Assembly (NCBI GenBank): GCA_000708835.1 | Contig: DF237123.1 | Coordinates: 1 to 64,000 of the forward strand | Source: Klebsormidium nitens | Lineage: Eukaryota > Streptophyta > Klebsormidiophyceae > Klebsormidiales > Klebsormidiaceae | DNA length: 64,000 nucleotides | Reading direction: 5' to 3' | Shown: one piece after another, positions 22,501-34,649 of the stretch | How the letters are laid out: each line of letters starts with the position of its first letter | Numbering within the stretch: position 1 is the first letter of the stretch | Position numbers and translations under genes: made by a program | Notes under the pieces: generated by a model | The model's input: the letters and a program-made list of their open reading frames with translations, nothing else | The model's database searches: none | What the model was told of the DNA's origin: nothing

Positions 22501-25479
22501 CCCGTCCTCTACCCCCTGCTCGCTGTGGTCCTCATCACGCTCGGTCTGCTCTTTACTGCATCCTTCTTCATGTGAGTGCCCTGTCTCTTTCCATTCGAGC
22601 AAACCTCTCTAAAGGCTCAAGTCGTGACTTCATCTTGGCCTGCTCTTGACATCGTCCCTCGTTATGTGAGCTCGCTGTCTCTTGTATTTCAGAGCAATCC
22701 TTCACCATGAATAGGCCTAACTTCCTGACTTCGTTTGACAGACTTTCAGCCCCAGAGTCTTGCAACCTCTCATCGAGAGTTTCGCAGATTCTGCTTCCGA
22801 TTAATGACGGTAGTGGACCCGTACGTCCTGGGGTGGACTGGCTTTCTGGTGCCCCATAGTTGCGCTGCTTGAGAGTCAGGGTTTCGTCCTTGATTTTCGT
22901 CAGATGCGCCACAGAAGGTCTCAGTCCTTGATCCAGTGCAGGAAAGATGACTTCTGCACGTCAACCGTATCAGAATGTCCGCAAATCAGCATTGCCTAGT
23001 CGCATCCTGGTTCAGACACTAGGCGTTTCTGCTTGATATTCCAAGCTTAGAATGACTCTCTTGGAAGGGTTGAAGCTTCATCGGATAACACGTCATCTGC
23101 TGACGCCAACTCTGCCTCGTGCTGGCCCTTCGATCCAGGCAAGGCTGGCGGCCCGTGCTTTGGGGTGTCTGCTCAAGAGAAACCGTTGCTGATCGCACTG
23201 CTGACGTCATCCTCGTTTGTGATGGCAGTGCTCAGCGTAACAAAGTCTTCTCAAACCCACAATCCAGCGTGGAAAGAACTCCCGACCAATTCTCATAGGA
23301 TCCACGTCATCTGCATGCAGATACGAGGTGACGTCATCAAAGTTCAGCCGGAATATAGTGCGGGAGCTTGCGACGGGAGGCGTGGCCTCCGTTCTGCTGG
23401 TGAGGCGTCAAATTTGCGTGTAATCCCTCAAAGTCTGTGATAAGCTTTTCGCTTTTCTTTTTGACGGTCCGGCTCGTCCGTGCATTCTTCCAACTTGTGT
23501 CGCACCATCTCATTGGCTCTTGGTTGTCCTCAACAACCCTTTCCTTTTCTGGTGAGCGATTGGATCTGAATGAGAAGGCTGTGGACTCGCCTTGCTTGCT
23601 GATAGACTCTTTTGATGAGCCCTGGCAATGTCCAATGAGCACACATCCGCTTATCGCAAGCTAAAAGACTTTCTTTTCCAAAGCATGAAGACTTCGGCAA
23701 GCAGTGGCCCTTCGAAGAGATGTAAGCGCCCCGAAAGAGTGCTCCGCTGGATGCTGTTCAGACTCGTTCAAGTCTTTATTAGGCTCTTGAAGTTAGCTTC
23801 CTGACCGCGGCGTTAGGCTCCTTTACAACGGTCGTAATCGGTCAGAAATGCAAGCCTTTATGTTCTGGAACATTCTATTTGAAAGATTTACTCGCATCTA
23901 AGGTTTGAACCGTTTGGCGAAGTTTCTGAGCTATAACGGTAATCTGAATTCAGTCAAACCTGGCCGTGTGAATCGGGCGACCAGCCAATCACAAACAGCT
24001 GGGGCGGCTTATGGCTGCATCCTGGCCATCGACCGGCTCAACCTTTTGATCGACAGACCGGGAATTGGGTTCGGTTCAGACGGCCAGATTTACTCGCGCA
24101 GAGCCCCAGTCGGCTCATCGCCCTTGAGCTAGCTCGATGAAGGGAATAGCGGACAAACACATTGTCATTTTCGGAAACGGAGGCATGCATTTCACTCTTG
24201 GGCTCCCAGACAGGGACCCAACTACAACGGCGTGACGTCACAAGCGAGAAGTCAATCTGTCAGCTTTTTGAAAAGGCGACTTTCTAAGTATGCGCCGTCC
24301 GTTTTCATTTTCGGCCTGCGAAGCCAATCATGAGAGGTTATCGGTAGTGCTGTTCGGACCAGACCGTTCAATCCAGTTGTTTTTTGGGGTCGCTAATCTG
24401 AGGAGCCGCTTTGACAATGTTACCGCACAGTCCTTGTGCCTTCCCTTTTGGTTCGTTCCCGCGTACACTTACTCGAAGTCAAGTCCGTCACTTTCCCAGT
24501 GCGTCGATTTTCGCTACAACTCACAAGCCCTTTTCTAACTTGCAGGGGTTCGGTTCCTTATTCCTGCTTCTATGGACGGGGGTCTATGTCTGACATTGAA
24601 TTTGACGTTGATCCCTCCCGGATGAACGGCCAGCCATCAACCCCTCTAGCGACCTTCGTTGCTTAGTTTTGAGTCAGATCAGCCGGATCCTCAGGATTAA
24701 GGTGGCTTATTCCGAGTGCTCACTCTCACGTGCAAAAAGGAGCACCTTTCGGGCTCACGAATGCCTCCACGCAATTTGGCAACCCATTACCGCATAAGTT
24801 GGTGGTTGCAAAAGAGACAAGCAGCTAATGGCTGAGAGACGATGGAGAACCCGTGCTTGTTGTTGCCCAGCCTTCTTCTCCTGAACTTGAGTACTGTTCT
24901 TTCTTGAGCCGCATCGGACAAGTTGCTTACAGTGTTGCCGAGAGCGATCAGCCACGCTCAGTCTCCACTGACACCAATCAATCTCAATCTACGTTCGTGT
25001 TTCATGACGGTTTGTCAAGGTTCACCTAGGCACCGACAACTGATGGTCCCGTCTGCATGCTCAAGGCAGCTTGGGGTCGGTTTTGGTAGAAGTGTGTCAC
25101 CGTGACCGTCTATAGTACTTTGCCAACATACGTCTGATTGCTTAAATCAACAGCAATGTGATGCAGAAAACTGAGTAGCGAGGACCACTTTTTGCTAGAA
25201 CTGCAGCTCTAGCATGCACTACTATAGATATCATGGTGATCGGACTCGGAGCAGGATTAAGCTTCGCTCGGGAGCGAGGCGTGACGTCACATATTAACAT
25301 GTCTCTTTACATACTAGTATGATACGTACTGCATATATATATATGGTAGCCAACTTTCATGTTTGATCGTCAACGTCTGCATATTGCCTACTTGTAGCAG
25401 TGACTGAGGCTGGCCCAGCCTATGGGTGGGCGTGCGGCATGCATGATCGTAGGTCACCATGACGCGCCGGCTCTAGCTA

Positions 25480-25499
25480 CGGGACAGACGTCTGTCCCG
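25480..25499. repeat. 20-bp perfect palindrome
   Basis: CGGGACAGACGTCTGTCCCG reads the same on both strands, with AGACGTCT and an ACGT core at the centre. It may be a symmetric binding site, for example for a bZIP-type dimer. That role is speculative. Confidence 0.75.
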
Positions 25500-27117
25500 G
25501 CTCTCAGGCTATCCTAGTGATCATGTCATCAGCCACTGGGGTGCCTGAGCCTGGCTGCATGCATCTGGTTCGACAGTGATGCACATCCATCCATCGCGGC
25601 TATTTGACATGTTGAGTGACGGTACAGACTTACAGCATTGAATTGAATTATTGTTCGGCTCTAGCTTGGATCGCGAGTATGTCATACAACCATCTACCGT
25701 CAAAGAACAATGTCCTATAGATGCTCGAACGCTTCTCAGGCTTCGACCGTCTAGATGCACTGTTAGAATATATGCGGAATGATCACAGCCCTATCACAGC
25801 TATAGTGTGATCAAACTCGTTTCGTGTGGCGGATCGGCCAACAAAAGCAAGCACTGGCTGGCATGCCTATGCAAAGCTAACAACCTTCTCAGTTTCTCCT
25901 TTGCTAGCTGCATGGTTGAAACTTAACCACTTGTCTAGTAACCATTGCAACAGTTTCGAAAGTCCCACGGCGAAGTCTTTGAAAATTTAACGACGAATGC
26001 AACACGTTTGCAAGCAATCTGTACAGATGGGCCACCTGTGTCCCTGTCCGACATAGGCGGAGCTGGTTGAAGGGCGTGCATCCGCTGCAATGGAACAAAA
26101 CAAATTCCGTAAGACGACTTGTCTTTTTTGCCTTCTCTTCCCTCTTGCTTGTATGACTTGAGCATGCCGAGCTCAACAGCTCATCAGGTCGAGTGCAAAG
26201 AGAGATGTAATACCGTCTGTAAAGACAGGGCTCGTTTAAACGTTGACGAGTTTTACTCCCGCGCCTCTGCGTACATTTCTGATCAGTTTCAGACCTGATT
26301 ACGGACGGGATGCCGGCAGCTTCTTTCACGGAGTACCGCTGCATATTGCCCTACAGGTGACGTCCTCTGATCATTTGTACCTTTTCTTTTTATCCGCCCA
26401 TCCCTCACCTTTTCGCTCCCCCAACCACCTTCCTCTCCCCCCCCCCCTCTCTCCCCCTCCCTTTTCCCCCCCCGCCACGTCAGTTCCTGCTTCTTCAACG
26501 TCGAAGGACGGCACCTACTGACGGGCCATTCCAGAGGCAGAATTGGCGGCGAACTTTGACACTAATAATAACGTTTTAGAAATTGAGGGGAAATCCGAAA
26601 GAGTATCTTTTAGGGAATTATCTATAAAAGAGTAGCTTCCTGCGGGAATGCTCCAAACAACCAGGCGGGAAACTCAGGATACAATGACAAAAACGAACTT
26701 CGATTCGGACGTTGGCAGCGGAACCCGATCTCTCCGACACTTTACGCCAGATACTGATTGATACACAGGCAAAAGCTTTCCTATGCACATCCAATACTCA
26801 ATACATTGTTGAAGCGGCATTTTACTGACACCGGACTACGGTGGTTGCAAAAGGAATCCCCTCCGGTGACTGAGCTTGAATCCTTCTTGGCACTGTTAAA
26901 AGAGCTGAAGTCAAAGAGGGTAGCATAACCTGGACACTTTGCACTCGCTCTGTCGAGCTTTTCTTTCACCAGAAGCACCGTAGGTCGTGTTGGAAATAAG
27001 GAAGCATGGTCAAATTGCAAATATTTTTCCCGGCGGTCAATGCCCAAACCTGCGTGGCTAAACCCGGGTCAAGAAGGGTCTCGACCGCACCCGTCTGCCA
27101 CGATTGGCACAAACTCC

Positions 27118-27202
27118 GACCCAAACCGAAAGCCAAAACCAAACCCACAGCCAAAACGAAACCCGAAGTCAAACCCACCTTAAACCCAACCCCAAACCAA
27201 TC
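27118..27202. repeat. C/A-rich minisatellite
   Basis: Short units like CCAAAACCAAACCCA repeat imperfectly about six times just downstream of the carbonic anhydrase stop. Open frames through it read as Lys/Pro/Thr repeats and are not credible genes. Confidence 0.6.
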
Positions 27203-27253
27203 TTACTTCCTACAGCTATTCTTTGCGCTCACCTGGACACTCGTTCCGGGGGG

Positions 27254-29857
27254 TTACGCCGTCACCTCCCGGAGCCCCCCCGTTTTGACGTCGTAAATAA
27301 ACCCGTGCACGGTGACGTCTTTCGGCACGTGCGGCGAGTCTCTGATGAGCTGGATGTCTTCCCGGACGCCCCATTCGTCGTCCGGATAGGGAAGGAAGTC
27401 CGGAATGTCCGACTCGTGCCCGTCGCGCTCCTTGATCTTCGCCTGAATGTCGGCATTCCTGCATAGAGTGGACGGAAGCTTCGAGCTTTCAGGCTTTTCA
27501 AGCTCTCGGACTTTGGAACTTTGAGGTCTCGTCAACATGAATTCAACGATTAGGAATGAGTTTTGCAGTGTCCGACCTTTGCCCGTCACACTCTTGTTCT
27601 TCGCCCGAACCTCGCCGTTCCTGCATCAAGGAGAGCGGACGGTTGAGCCTTTGAACCTTTCGAGGACCCGAAAATCAATCCATTACGAAACTCAGAGATC
27701 ATTGAAGCCGACGCTTGCTTCAATCCGTCCCCGTCGCCCTTCTCGATCCTGGCCTGCTCGGCGTCTGCCGCATCAACGAAGCGTATTGCGCATTTGGTCG
27801 AATCTGGCCGCCTGACCCGAGTCCAAATCGAGCCAGTCGCAGAACGTTTCTCGAGCAGCAGAACTTGGGCCGTTCGATGAGAGGCTTGTGGGTCATCGCA
27901 GGGTCCAAGATCTGCGCATCGGGCAAAGTTTTGCGTTCAGCTCAAAAAGGACTCTAAAGGACTCTGGTCAGGCGGCCAGGTTTAACCGAATGTGCAATAC
28001 CATCTAGCGTGTGGGCTTTTGAAGCACCCGAACCTAAAATTTTCACAAACTTGAGAGGTCGATAAAATGGAAGCCGACGTATCCTTGACTTGTGCCCAAC
28101 GTGCTCCTTACTTTTGGTCCGGACGTTGGCGTTCCTGTTCGGAGAGAGCAAAAGATGTTGGGCTCATGCACTTTCATGTTTCTCGGACCTCGAAGTTCAG
28201 CATCCGCGTTGACTTGATCCTGACGTTGAACGAAGGACGTCCAGGTATGTGACGCGGGCAATAGCACGTCTTGATATCAGCGTCCCGGCAGGAAAACAGA
28301 GATTCGTGACAGGCAGAACTGCGGTCTTTTTTTAAATGTGGTCCTTGTTCCTCCGGGCTGCGTTTCTCTAATACCACAGCAGTGGGTCTTACCCACACCG
28401 CTGGAAAGGGCCGTGTGAATGCCTGCTCGCCCCCAACAAGTGACAGTAGAGGCCTTTTTATTTGAACGCTTCAGACGTTTAAGAGATTCGCCTCCTTATC
28501 CATAATACCTGGATGGGGACATACTCGGGGAGCGCTTGTAAGATGTCTTCTTGTACTCTGTCCCTAGCACATCCCTGGCTTTCAGACAAAAGACGGTCCC
28601 ATGTATTGATTGTTTTGACTCAAATCGAACACTTACGAAAAGGTGCGCATCCCGCAGTCGGTATGGTGCAGGATGACCACGTGCTTGGTCCCCAGCAGGA
28701 TTTGGGATATGATCAGCGACCGCAGGGCATCCTTCGCTCGCCCGCCTGCGTTCCGGATGACATGGGCGTCACCTTCCTGCAATATCACGTTACTTTGATC
28801 AAGGACTTTTTCCAGGTGTAAGTATTGTCTGACTCAAGTGTTGTATGAAACAGCGGTGATCAGAGTAGGTACCGATCATCGCCGATGAAAAGCCAAGGGT
28901 CTCCTTCTGCAAAGCCTGAAATGTTGGGTATGAGGCTTCACAGCTCTTCTTCTTTGCCGCTGTGCTCGGTTGTACTGATTCTTGGACGCAGGCAACGGGC
29001 AGGATATCCAGACACAGAGAGTTTCTTAAGCTCAGACACTCTTGTAGCACATATTCCTATGAAGGAAATGGAGTCATGTTGGCCACTCAGGTTTGCAAGC
29101 TCAGCAAGGCTCTCATATCTCAAGATTGACAAATAGTACACAAAGTACACAAAGATGCAGAAGTTGTTTAGTAGCTTGATTACGGAGTGAGCTGAAATTA
29201 TCGATACTATAACGAGCTGTGATTCCATCAATAATGAAGAGTGTTGCCACCACCAAAGAGACAAAATCGCTTCAGCTAGAGCGCGCTCGGATCGCTTTTG
29301 AGCTGAAAAACGAAGAAGAAAAAAGTGGGCCTTTGATTACTCTTGTTCATTCCTGTCTTCGAAAAGGGCATCGAAGGGAACATTCGAAAAATGAAAGAAT
29401 GCACATACTAATGTCGGCATTCCTGCTTTCAGCAGCTCAAAGCATTGCTCTTTGTAAACTTAACACCACCATCAGCATTCACTAAGTCAGCAAGTCTACG
29501 CACCTCCAGTCCCAGTGCCCGGGCGGGATCCAAGCGCGCGTCCATGCAGGCCAGAACAGCCACCTTTTTGGCAGGGGGAAGTGGCAGGTCACCATTGGTG
29601 AAGCTGTTCTTGTACTTTTCATTCGCCTGAAGGAGCTCTTGCACAACCGGGGGCTTTTCCTGGGTGGCCATTGTGCGGACAGCAGACGGCGAGCTGCTCA
29701 ATGAGCTGTTCAAACTAGGGTTTGAGGAATTCTGGAGAATGGCGGCACAGTATTTAGAGAGAGATAGGCTGGGCAAGGCCCCAGCTGGAGGGTTGAAGTG
29801 CAGCCTGGTTGCTAGAGACCAAGCCCTCCATGCTCGAGAAGACAGGAGCAGATGCAT
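27254..29857 (-). CDS. Beta-carbonic anhydrase, three exons
   Basis: Reversible hydration of CO2 to bicarbonate. Exons (minus): 29857-29504, 28776-28637, 27458-27254; phases 0 and 2 fit, giving 232 residues. Exon 1 holds [16 protein letters not shown]: the first zinc Cys and the Asp-Arg dyad. Exon 2 holds [20 protein letters not shown] and HHTDCGM, which supplies the zinc His and Cys. Exon 3 ends [18 protein letters not shown], the usual closing strand. The compact MDAR...[11 protein letters not shown] form resembles small prokaryotic-type beta-CAs rather than the longer plastid enzymes of land plants. The first about 60 residues before MATQEK are rich in Ser, Arg and Leu with few acids, suggesting an organelle transit peptide (inference); a start at 29671 would give a cytosolic form. 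Intron 2 is filled with decayed copies of the exon 3 head. Confidence 0.9.
27560..28284 (-). repeat. Ladder of decayed exon 3 heads in carbonic anhydrase intron 2
   Basis: The true exon 3 begins after TGCAG at 27458 with GAATGCCGACATTCAGGC. Related blocks begin at 27620, 27764, 28134 and 28284 on the minus strand. Each follows CAG or a decayed acceptor and aligns over about 20-60 bases. Peptide echoes of [17 protein letters not shown] are clear, e.g. [17 protein letters not shown] for the 28134 copy and ADIKT for 28284. A further short copy, GAATGCCGACATT after GCAG, begins at 29422 in intron 1. Confidence 0.75.
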
Positions 29858-31019
29858 TGTTCCTGGACAACACACCTGTCGATTTCAGTACTACTTCCGA
29901 AGTTCAGATCAGCGCCGTCATCCCTCCCTGCAAAGGTTGGTATTCATTCACTGGTTCAGAACGAGCTCAGCACGGGCTCAGCAATAATCCATCTCTTGTA
30001 CCTATGTATCAAAGCCAGTCTTTTGAGTTTTCTTCTAGGGTTGCAAGAATACTTGGCGCCATGAGGCGATAGCTGAGCTCACGTCAAAGGCGGATGCATG
30101 CATCAGCATCAATGCCAACTATATCTCCAAATCGGTGACGTGGACAAGGTGCACCACGTGACCGTGCAACATTCACTGCACACGGTGCGCACTGAAAAGT
30201 ATTGGAGGCCCGAAAAGTACGTACCGGATCATGTGGCACAGCGAGTGTCAAAATGGACAGTCGGTATGCAAACTTCAATTTTATCGACGGAGTCGGTTTG
30301 TTGTTCACTCTGAAGCACGCTGATGCTGGCTGATGCAATGTACAGGTAACGCCCGGGGGAAGATCTTGATTAATCAGATCTCTCGGATCCTAACCCAGTT
30401 TTGGACCGCTACACTTTTGCTCTTGGGCCCCTAACCTGCGAGGCCAAACCCTTCCGCATACCGGGCACCAGAGAGGACATGCTCAGAGTCGGAGTCAGAA
30501 TCACCTGGAGCAGACCGAGTCAGAGAAATCGTGAAGAAGGCCCAGCGCTTGAATTGCACTGTGAAGAAGTGCAATCGAAACTCGTACTATNNNNNNNNNN
30601 NNNNNNNNNNNNNNNNNNNNNNNNNNNNNNNNNNNNNNNNNNNNNNNNNNNNNNNNNNNNNNNNNNNNNNNNNNNNNNNNNNNNNNNNNNNNNNNNNNNN
30701 NNNNNNNNNNNNNNNNNNNNNNNNNNNNNNNNNNNNNNNNNNNNNNNNNNNNNNNNNNNNNNNNNNNNNNNNNNNNNNNNNNNNNNNNNNNNNNNNNNNN
30801 NNNNNNNNNNNNNNNNNNNNNNNNNNNNNNNNNNNNNNNNNNNNNNNNNNNNNNNNNNNNNNNNNNNNNNNNNNNNNNNNCAGCCTTTCCGAATTTCCAC
30901 TTTCCGAACGGGAAATCCGAATTTCTGACTTTCCGAACGCAGATAATTATTTAATTATTCGGAATCATTACCTTGGACTACGGTAGTCTCACCGCTTTTC
31001 AGAGCTTGGAACCAAAGAG
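29858..31019. other. Intergenic stretch with an assembly gap
   Basis: Divergent space between the minus-strand carbonic anhydrase and the plus-strand secreted protein, so it should contain both promoters. No gene is visible on either side of the gap. Just after the gap, 30881-30935 carries four close CTTTCCGAA-type words, a small local repeat that may be why assembly failed there. Confidence 0.5.
30591..30880. other. Assembly gap, 290 N
   Basis: An unbroken run of 290 N. Its exact size may be an estimate. Reading frames that cross it are meaningless. Confidence 0.99.
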
Positions 31020-33682
31020 ATGGCTTTCCACACGATTCCTGGGAGGCTCCTGCCTCTCGCAGCGTTGTGCATTCTTCTTGTCAGCTGCATCGCGCTATGC
31101 GTAGAGGCTTCGGGAGACAAACTCTTTGTGGTTCCAAATTCAGCAGTTGGGAGCAAGGCGGACTGTTCAGAGGACTTTCCCTGCTCTCTTGAGCACGCCC
31201 TTGCAGTTGCAGGAGCAGAAGCAGAGTTGGAAATTAGCGAGGGACATTACGATGGAAACGTGGTTATTCATGCTAACCAGACTGGGTTGAGCTTGAATGG
31301 AGCTGGTGCTTCACTAACTCTGATTCATTCTGCTGGCCTGGTGGTCAATGGAAACGAGATTGTGTTGGACGTGCGCGCAGAAGACTTCAGTGCGAACCGG
31401 ATTGGATTTGCGCAGACCTGGAATGAAAGCAACACTGCAAACGTGACAGCTCAGATTGGGGTGCTAATCAGAGACACTGCAATTGGTGCACGCCTCGATG
31501 AGGTCAGAAGCAAATCTCAATTTGCCTGACCCTCTTGAATTTTGTGCATTGTGATAGGTTGCAATCCCTACCACTCTCTGATGGTGGTGATGAGCTTGTG
31601 AGGTCTCCACATTCATCTGATGGGGGACAGAGAAGTCCAAGCTCAAAATTGGAATCATTTTGTTTCGCTGTTGTTCTGATTGTTTTTGACACATGTCTGG
31701 CATCCTTCTGTTTTTCAGGAATTACTTTTTCCTGCAGTGTATTCTGAAAGCAACACCGTTTCAGCTCAGAATCTCAGAACTGCCATGATGCACAAACCAG
31801 TGGTGGCACCTTGTGAAGGAGCCGAATGAAGCTGGGATAGAAACGCCGAAACAATAAAAGTCGACATGCAATTCAGCTTCGCAATGGAAGAGGGCATTCT
31901 TTGCTAAGCCCCAGCAGCAAGGTTGTCTATTTGGGGGCACAGCAAGTGTGCCCAGTTTAGATCAGAGGCGCCAACCACATCTTATCCAAATGGCTGAGGA
32001 CATAAGAAGGTTTTTGATCAAGCGACCATTTTGAGACTTGCGAGTTTGAATGGTTCTGAATCATTCTTCTGGTTGTTGTCATCAAAATCACACATACAAG
32101 GCAGAAACTTCTCTGTCATTATCACACAAACAGAACAGAGTCTCACTCCGACTTGTTCAGGTCCTCGTTCTGTACAACTCCTCCGGTGACACCTCAACAT
32201 CGCGGGGAGTCGTCATTGCCGGTGCACCGGAGGTTGAGCTCAAGAAGACGGCGGTGGTTGGCCCCTGGCAGGTGAGCGCTACCTCGTGCAGAGATTGTAA
32301 CTTCTAAGGGCAAGAATGTTGTCAGCATATCGAGCACGCCACTTCCGCTTACAGTCTGTTTGAGCAACGTGAGGATCATGCGGAATTCACGTATGCAGTA
32401 ACGCCTCGGGTGCTGTGGTTGTGAGAGAGGGCTGAAAGCTTTCCCTAATGCGTTTTGACATCAACAACTCGTTTTCATTAGTGCAAGCGGTTCACTTCAA
32501 AAGCCTTGCACCTAACATACTAGATCGCTGCTAGAAAGTGCATTCCGATTGCCTGTCATCCGTTCAAACTCGTTATTTTGAAGGGTGCCTCACTCTCATT
32601 CTTGTCAAAGCTGCAGACCTTTCTCCCCAAAACTTATGGCCCTTGCTTCTTTACCGATTGCTTCTTTGTTGATTGTCTCTTTGTTGTTGATCCAAGTTCC
32701 AAGGACAATATTCCCACCTCTTCCGAGGCCGTGCTTGACCTCTTCTACCTACTGTATACTTCTGCCCCTGTGCACTGCTCTTGGGGAAAGAGTTTATACA
32801 TGATTTGCAGGTCAGCGTAGTTGTCAGTACATCCTTCTTCTTCTCTTCCTTTCCAAAGGACCCCCAGTCTCCCTGCTTGGTCTTTCACTTGCCTTTGATT
32901 CTTCGTCTCGATTTTGAGTACTTCCATCTGTAATTCGATTTCTCGTTTCGACTCCTTTCATGGTGCACTGTGTTGTAACCTCGATCTCTCTGCTTAGTAG
33001 GTACAGCTGCGTCGAACTTCCCAACGGATTTCTCATCTTTCAAAATCCAGAGCATGGTTCCTAATTGAGGGACCGTACCATTGACGACGGATGCGCCTTG
33101 GAACGGCTCAGGATTTTTGAACACACCTTGATATCCATGTCGCAAAATGCTCCGACTTACCTTGTTCGCCACTAATCCTATCTTAACCTTTTTGTGCAGG
33201 ACGGCATCCACCTCATCTCGTCCTCCAGCAAGGTCAAGCAGGGCCTCGTGGACGGCGCCACGCGCATCGGCATCGCTCTCATCAACACCAATGTCTCCGC
33301 GAGCTCTGAAAACAAGATCAAACAAGTCACGATCCGCAACATCGGCGACGGGTCCACTTTTGGAACCGCGATCGAAGTCCAGGGCAACAACAACCACGTC
33401 AAGGAAGGGGAGATCAGCAACTGGGGCAAGTACGGAATCCACGTTTGTGGGGAGGCGGGTCCCGACAAGTGCGACCCTTGTCACTATAGTGCCGCTGTAG
33501 AGGAGCTTCCGGATTCGGACCCGTTGAGAACAGCTAGGCACACGTCCATTAAGGGCGTTGACTTTTTTGGAGAGCCGGGACAGATCCGTGTGTGCGATGG
33601 GGGGGAGGAGACGAAGGTGAAGAGAGTGCAGGTCATCCGTGAGGCACCAGAAGAGGAGCGGGAGGTTGTGGTAGTAATTTGA
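31020..33682 (+). CDS. Secreted parallel beta-helix-like protein, three exons
   Basis: Exons 31020-31502, 32161-32271 and 33200-33682, all phase 0 with GT/AG ends, give 358 residues. The N-terminus is a clear signal peptide: a basic start, then a hydrophobic core (LLPLAALCILLVSCIALC) ending near VEASG. The body alternates short beta strands with Asn/Gly turns (NQTGLSLNGAGASLTLIHSA, GTAIEVQGNNNHVKEGEISN), the look of pectin-lyase-type or NosD-type right-handed beta helices. Several N-glycosylation sequons (NQT, NES, NVT, NSS) fit an extracellular or wall location. Enzyme activity cannot be claimed; no catalytic motif was recognised. A small extra exon in the long introns cannot be excluded. 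Intron 1 contains a partial echo of the exon 1 end around 31745-31790. Confidence 0.7.
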
Positions 33683-34649
33683 TTTGTCGCGATTCTCGCC
33701 ATTGCGGGCAGTCTTTGATTTGTCGATCGCTCATAGTCATTCATTTACTATCTAGACACACAACTGAGTGCAAATACCTGTTGTCGTCGCCTGCGTGATG
33801 AGCGAGTGTATCCGGCGGCGGGCCCGAGTACTATGCAGTGCAACTTCGCCCAGTAGTGCCTCAATGCACCTAGGTATATTGACATCATCATGGCATTGAT
33901 TCTGCGCGCATAGGCACCCCTTAATCAGATGCTCTGCACGCGCTTGCCAGCCTGACCGTTCAAGGCAACTGGTGGCCCGCGGATGCTTGATGAGCGCTGA
34001 TCAAAGCTTCGGCCTGGCAGGACCCAACCTCAAAAACGCGGATCCTAATTGGAGCTACTAGCATTGAGGATCATGCATGGGCGCCATGCCAACATAGTGA
34101 ATGCTCAGGTGAACATATAGAGCCGGATACATGCCCTCAGGCGCGGCATACACCGCTGTACAATATCTATTATGCTGCATGCCGCGCTGTACTACACATG
34201 TGTTGAAAGCCCTGTAGTATTGGACGAGCCCGGGGCCGCCACATCATATCCGCGCGGCCTAATCACAATGAAGTCGGCAGTGACTGACTGTACAGAGATT
34301 CGTTGCGGCATTGCTGGATAGTGCTCCTCTGTTTTGTATGAACCATCTCATCTGCCAATGTAACCAATGCGGTCACCTTTACCCCTATGGTCATCGCGGC
34401 ATGCGGTGGATCACGAATCTTATTACACCACGATTCAGAGATCGGCAGTGAGGCAGAAATAAGTCGCACTAGCGGATCACAATGGACACCCCCTCTTAGG
34501 AATTAGGATTGCCTCAATAACACTCTGTTCAGGGGGGATGACGAAGCTGGACCCACACAATTCCTGCTTGACCTCGTCTTTGCCGACCTTTCGTTCACGA
34601 CCTGTGAATGTCCTCTGAATTCTCAATAAATGGACCTCAGAGACCTTTC
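33683..34649. other. Convergent intergenic spacer
   Basis: Lies between the 3' ends of the plus-strand beta-helix gene and the minus-strand DEK gene. It should hold both 3' UTRs and polyadenylation signals. No coding or RNA gene seen. Confidence 0.6.

Larger units (their letters stand above)
17929..27253. other. Gene-poor intergenic DNA between the RWP-RK and carbonic anhydrase genes
   Basis: About 9.3 kb without a gene I can support. The start presumably holds the promoter of the minus-strand RWP-RK gene. Short ORFs lack ATG starts, domains or splice support. Hairpins (18938-18972, 19131-19154), a diverged repeat (22209-22500), a 20-bp palindrome (25480-25499), an AT dinucleotide tract near 25332-25345 and a polypyrimidine tract near 26383-26476 are the only structures I see. 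Confidence 0.5.
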
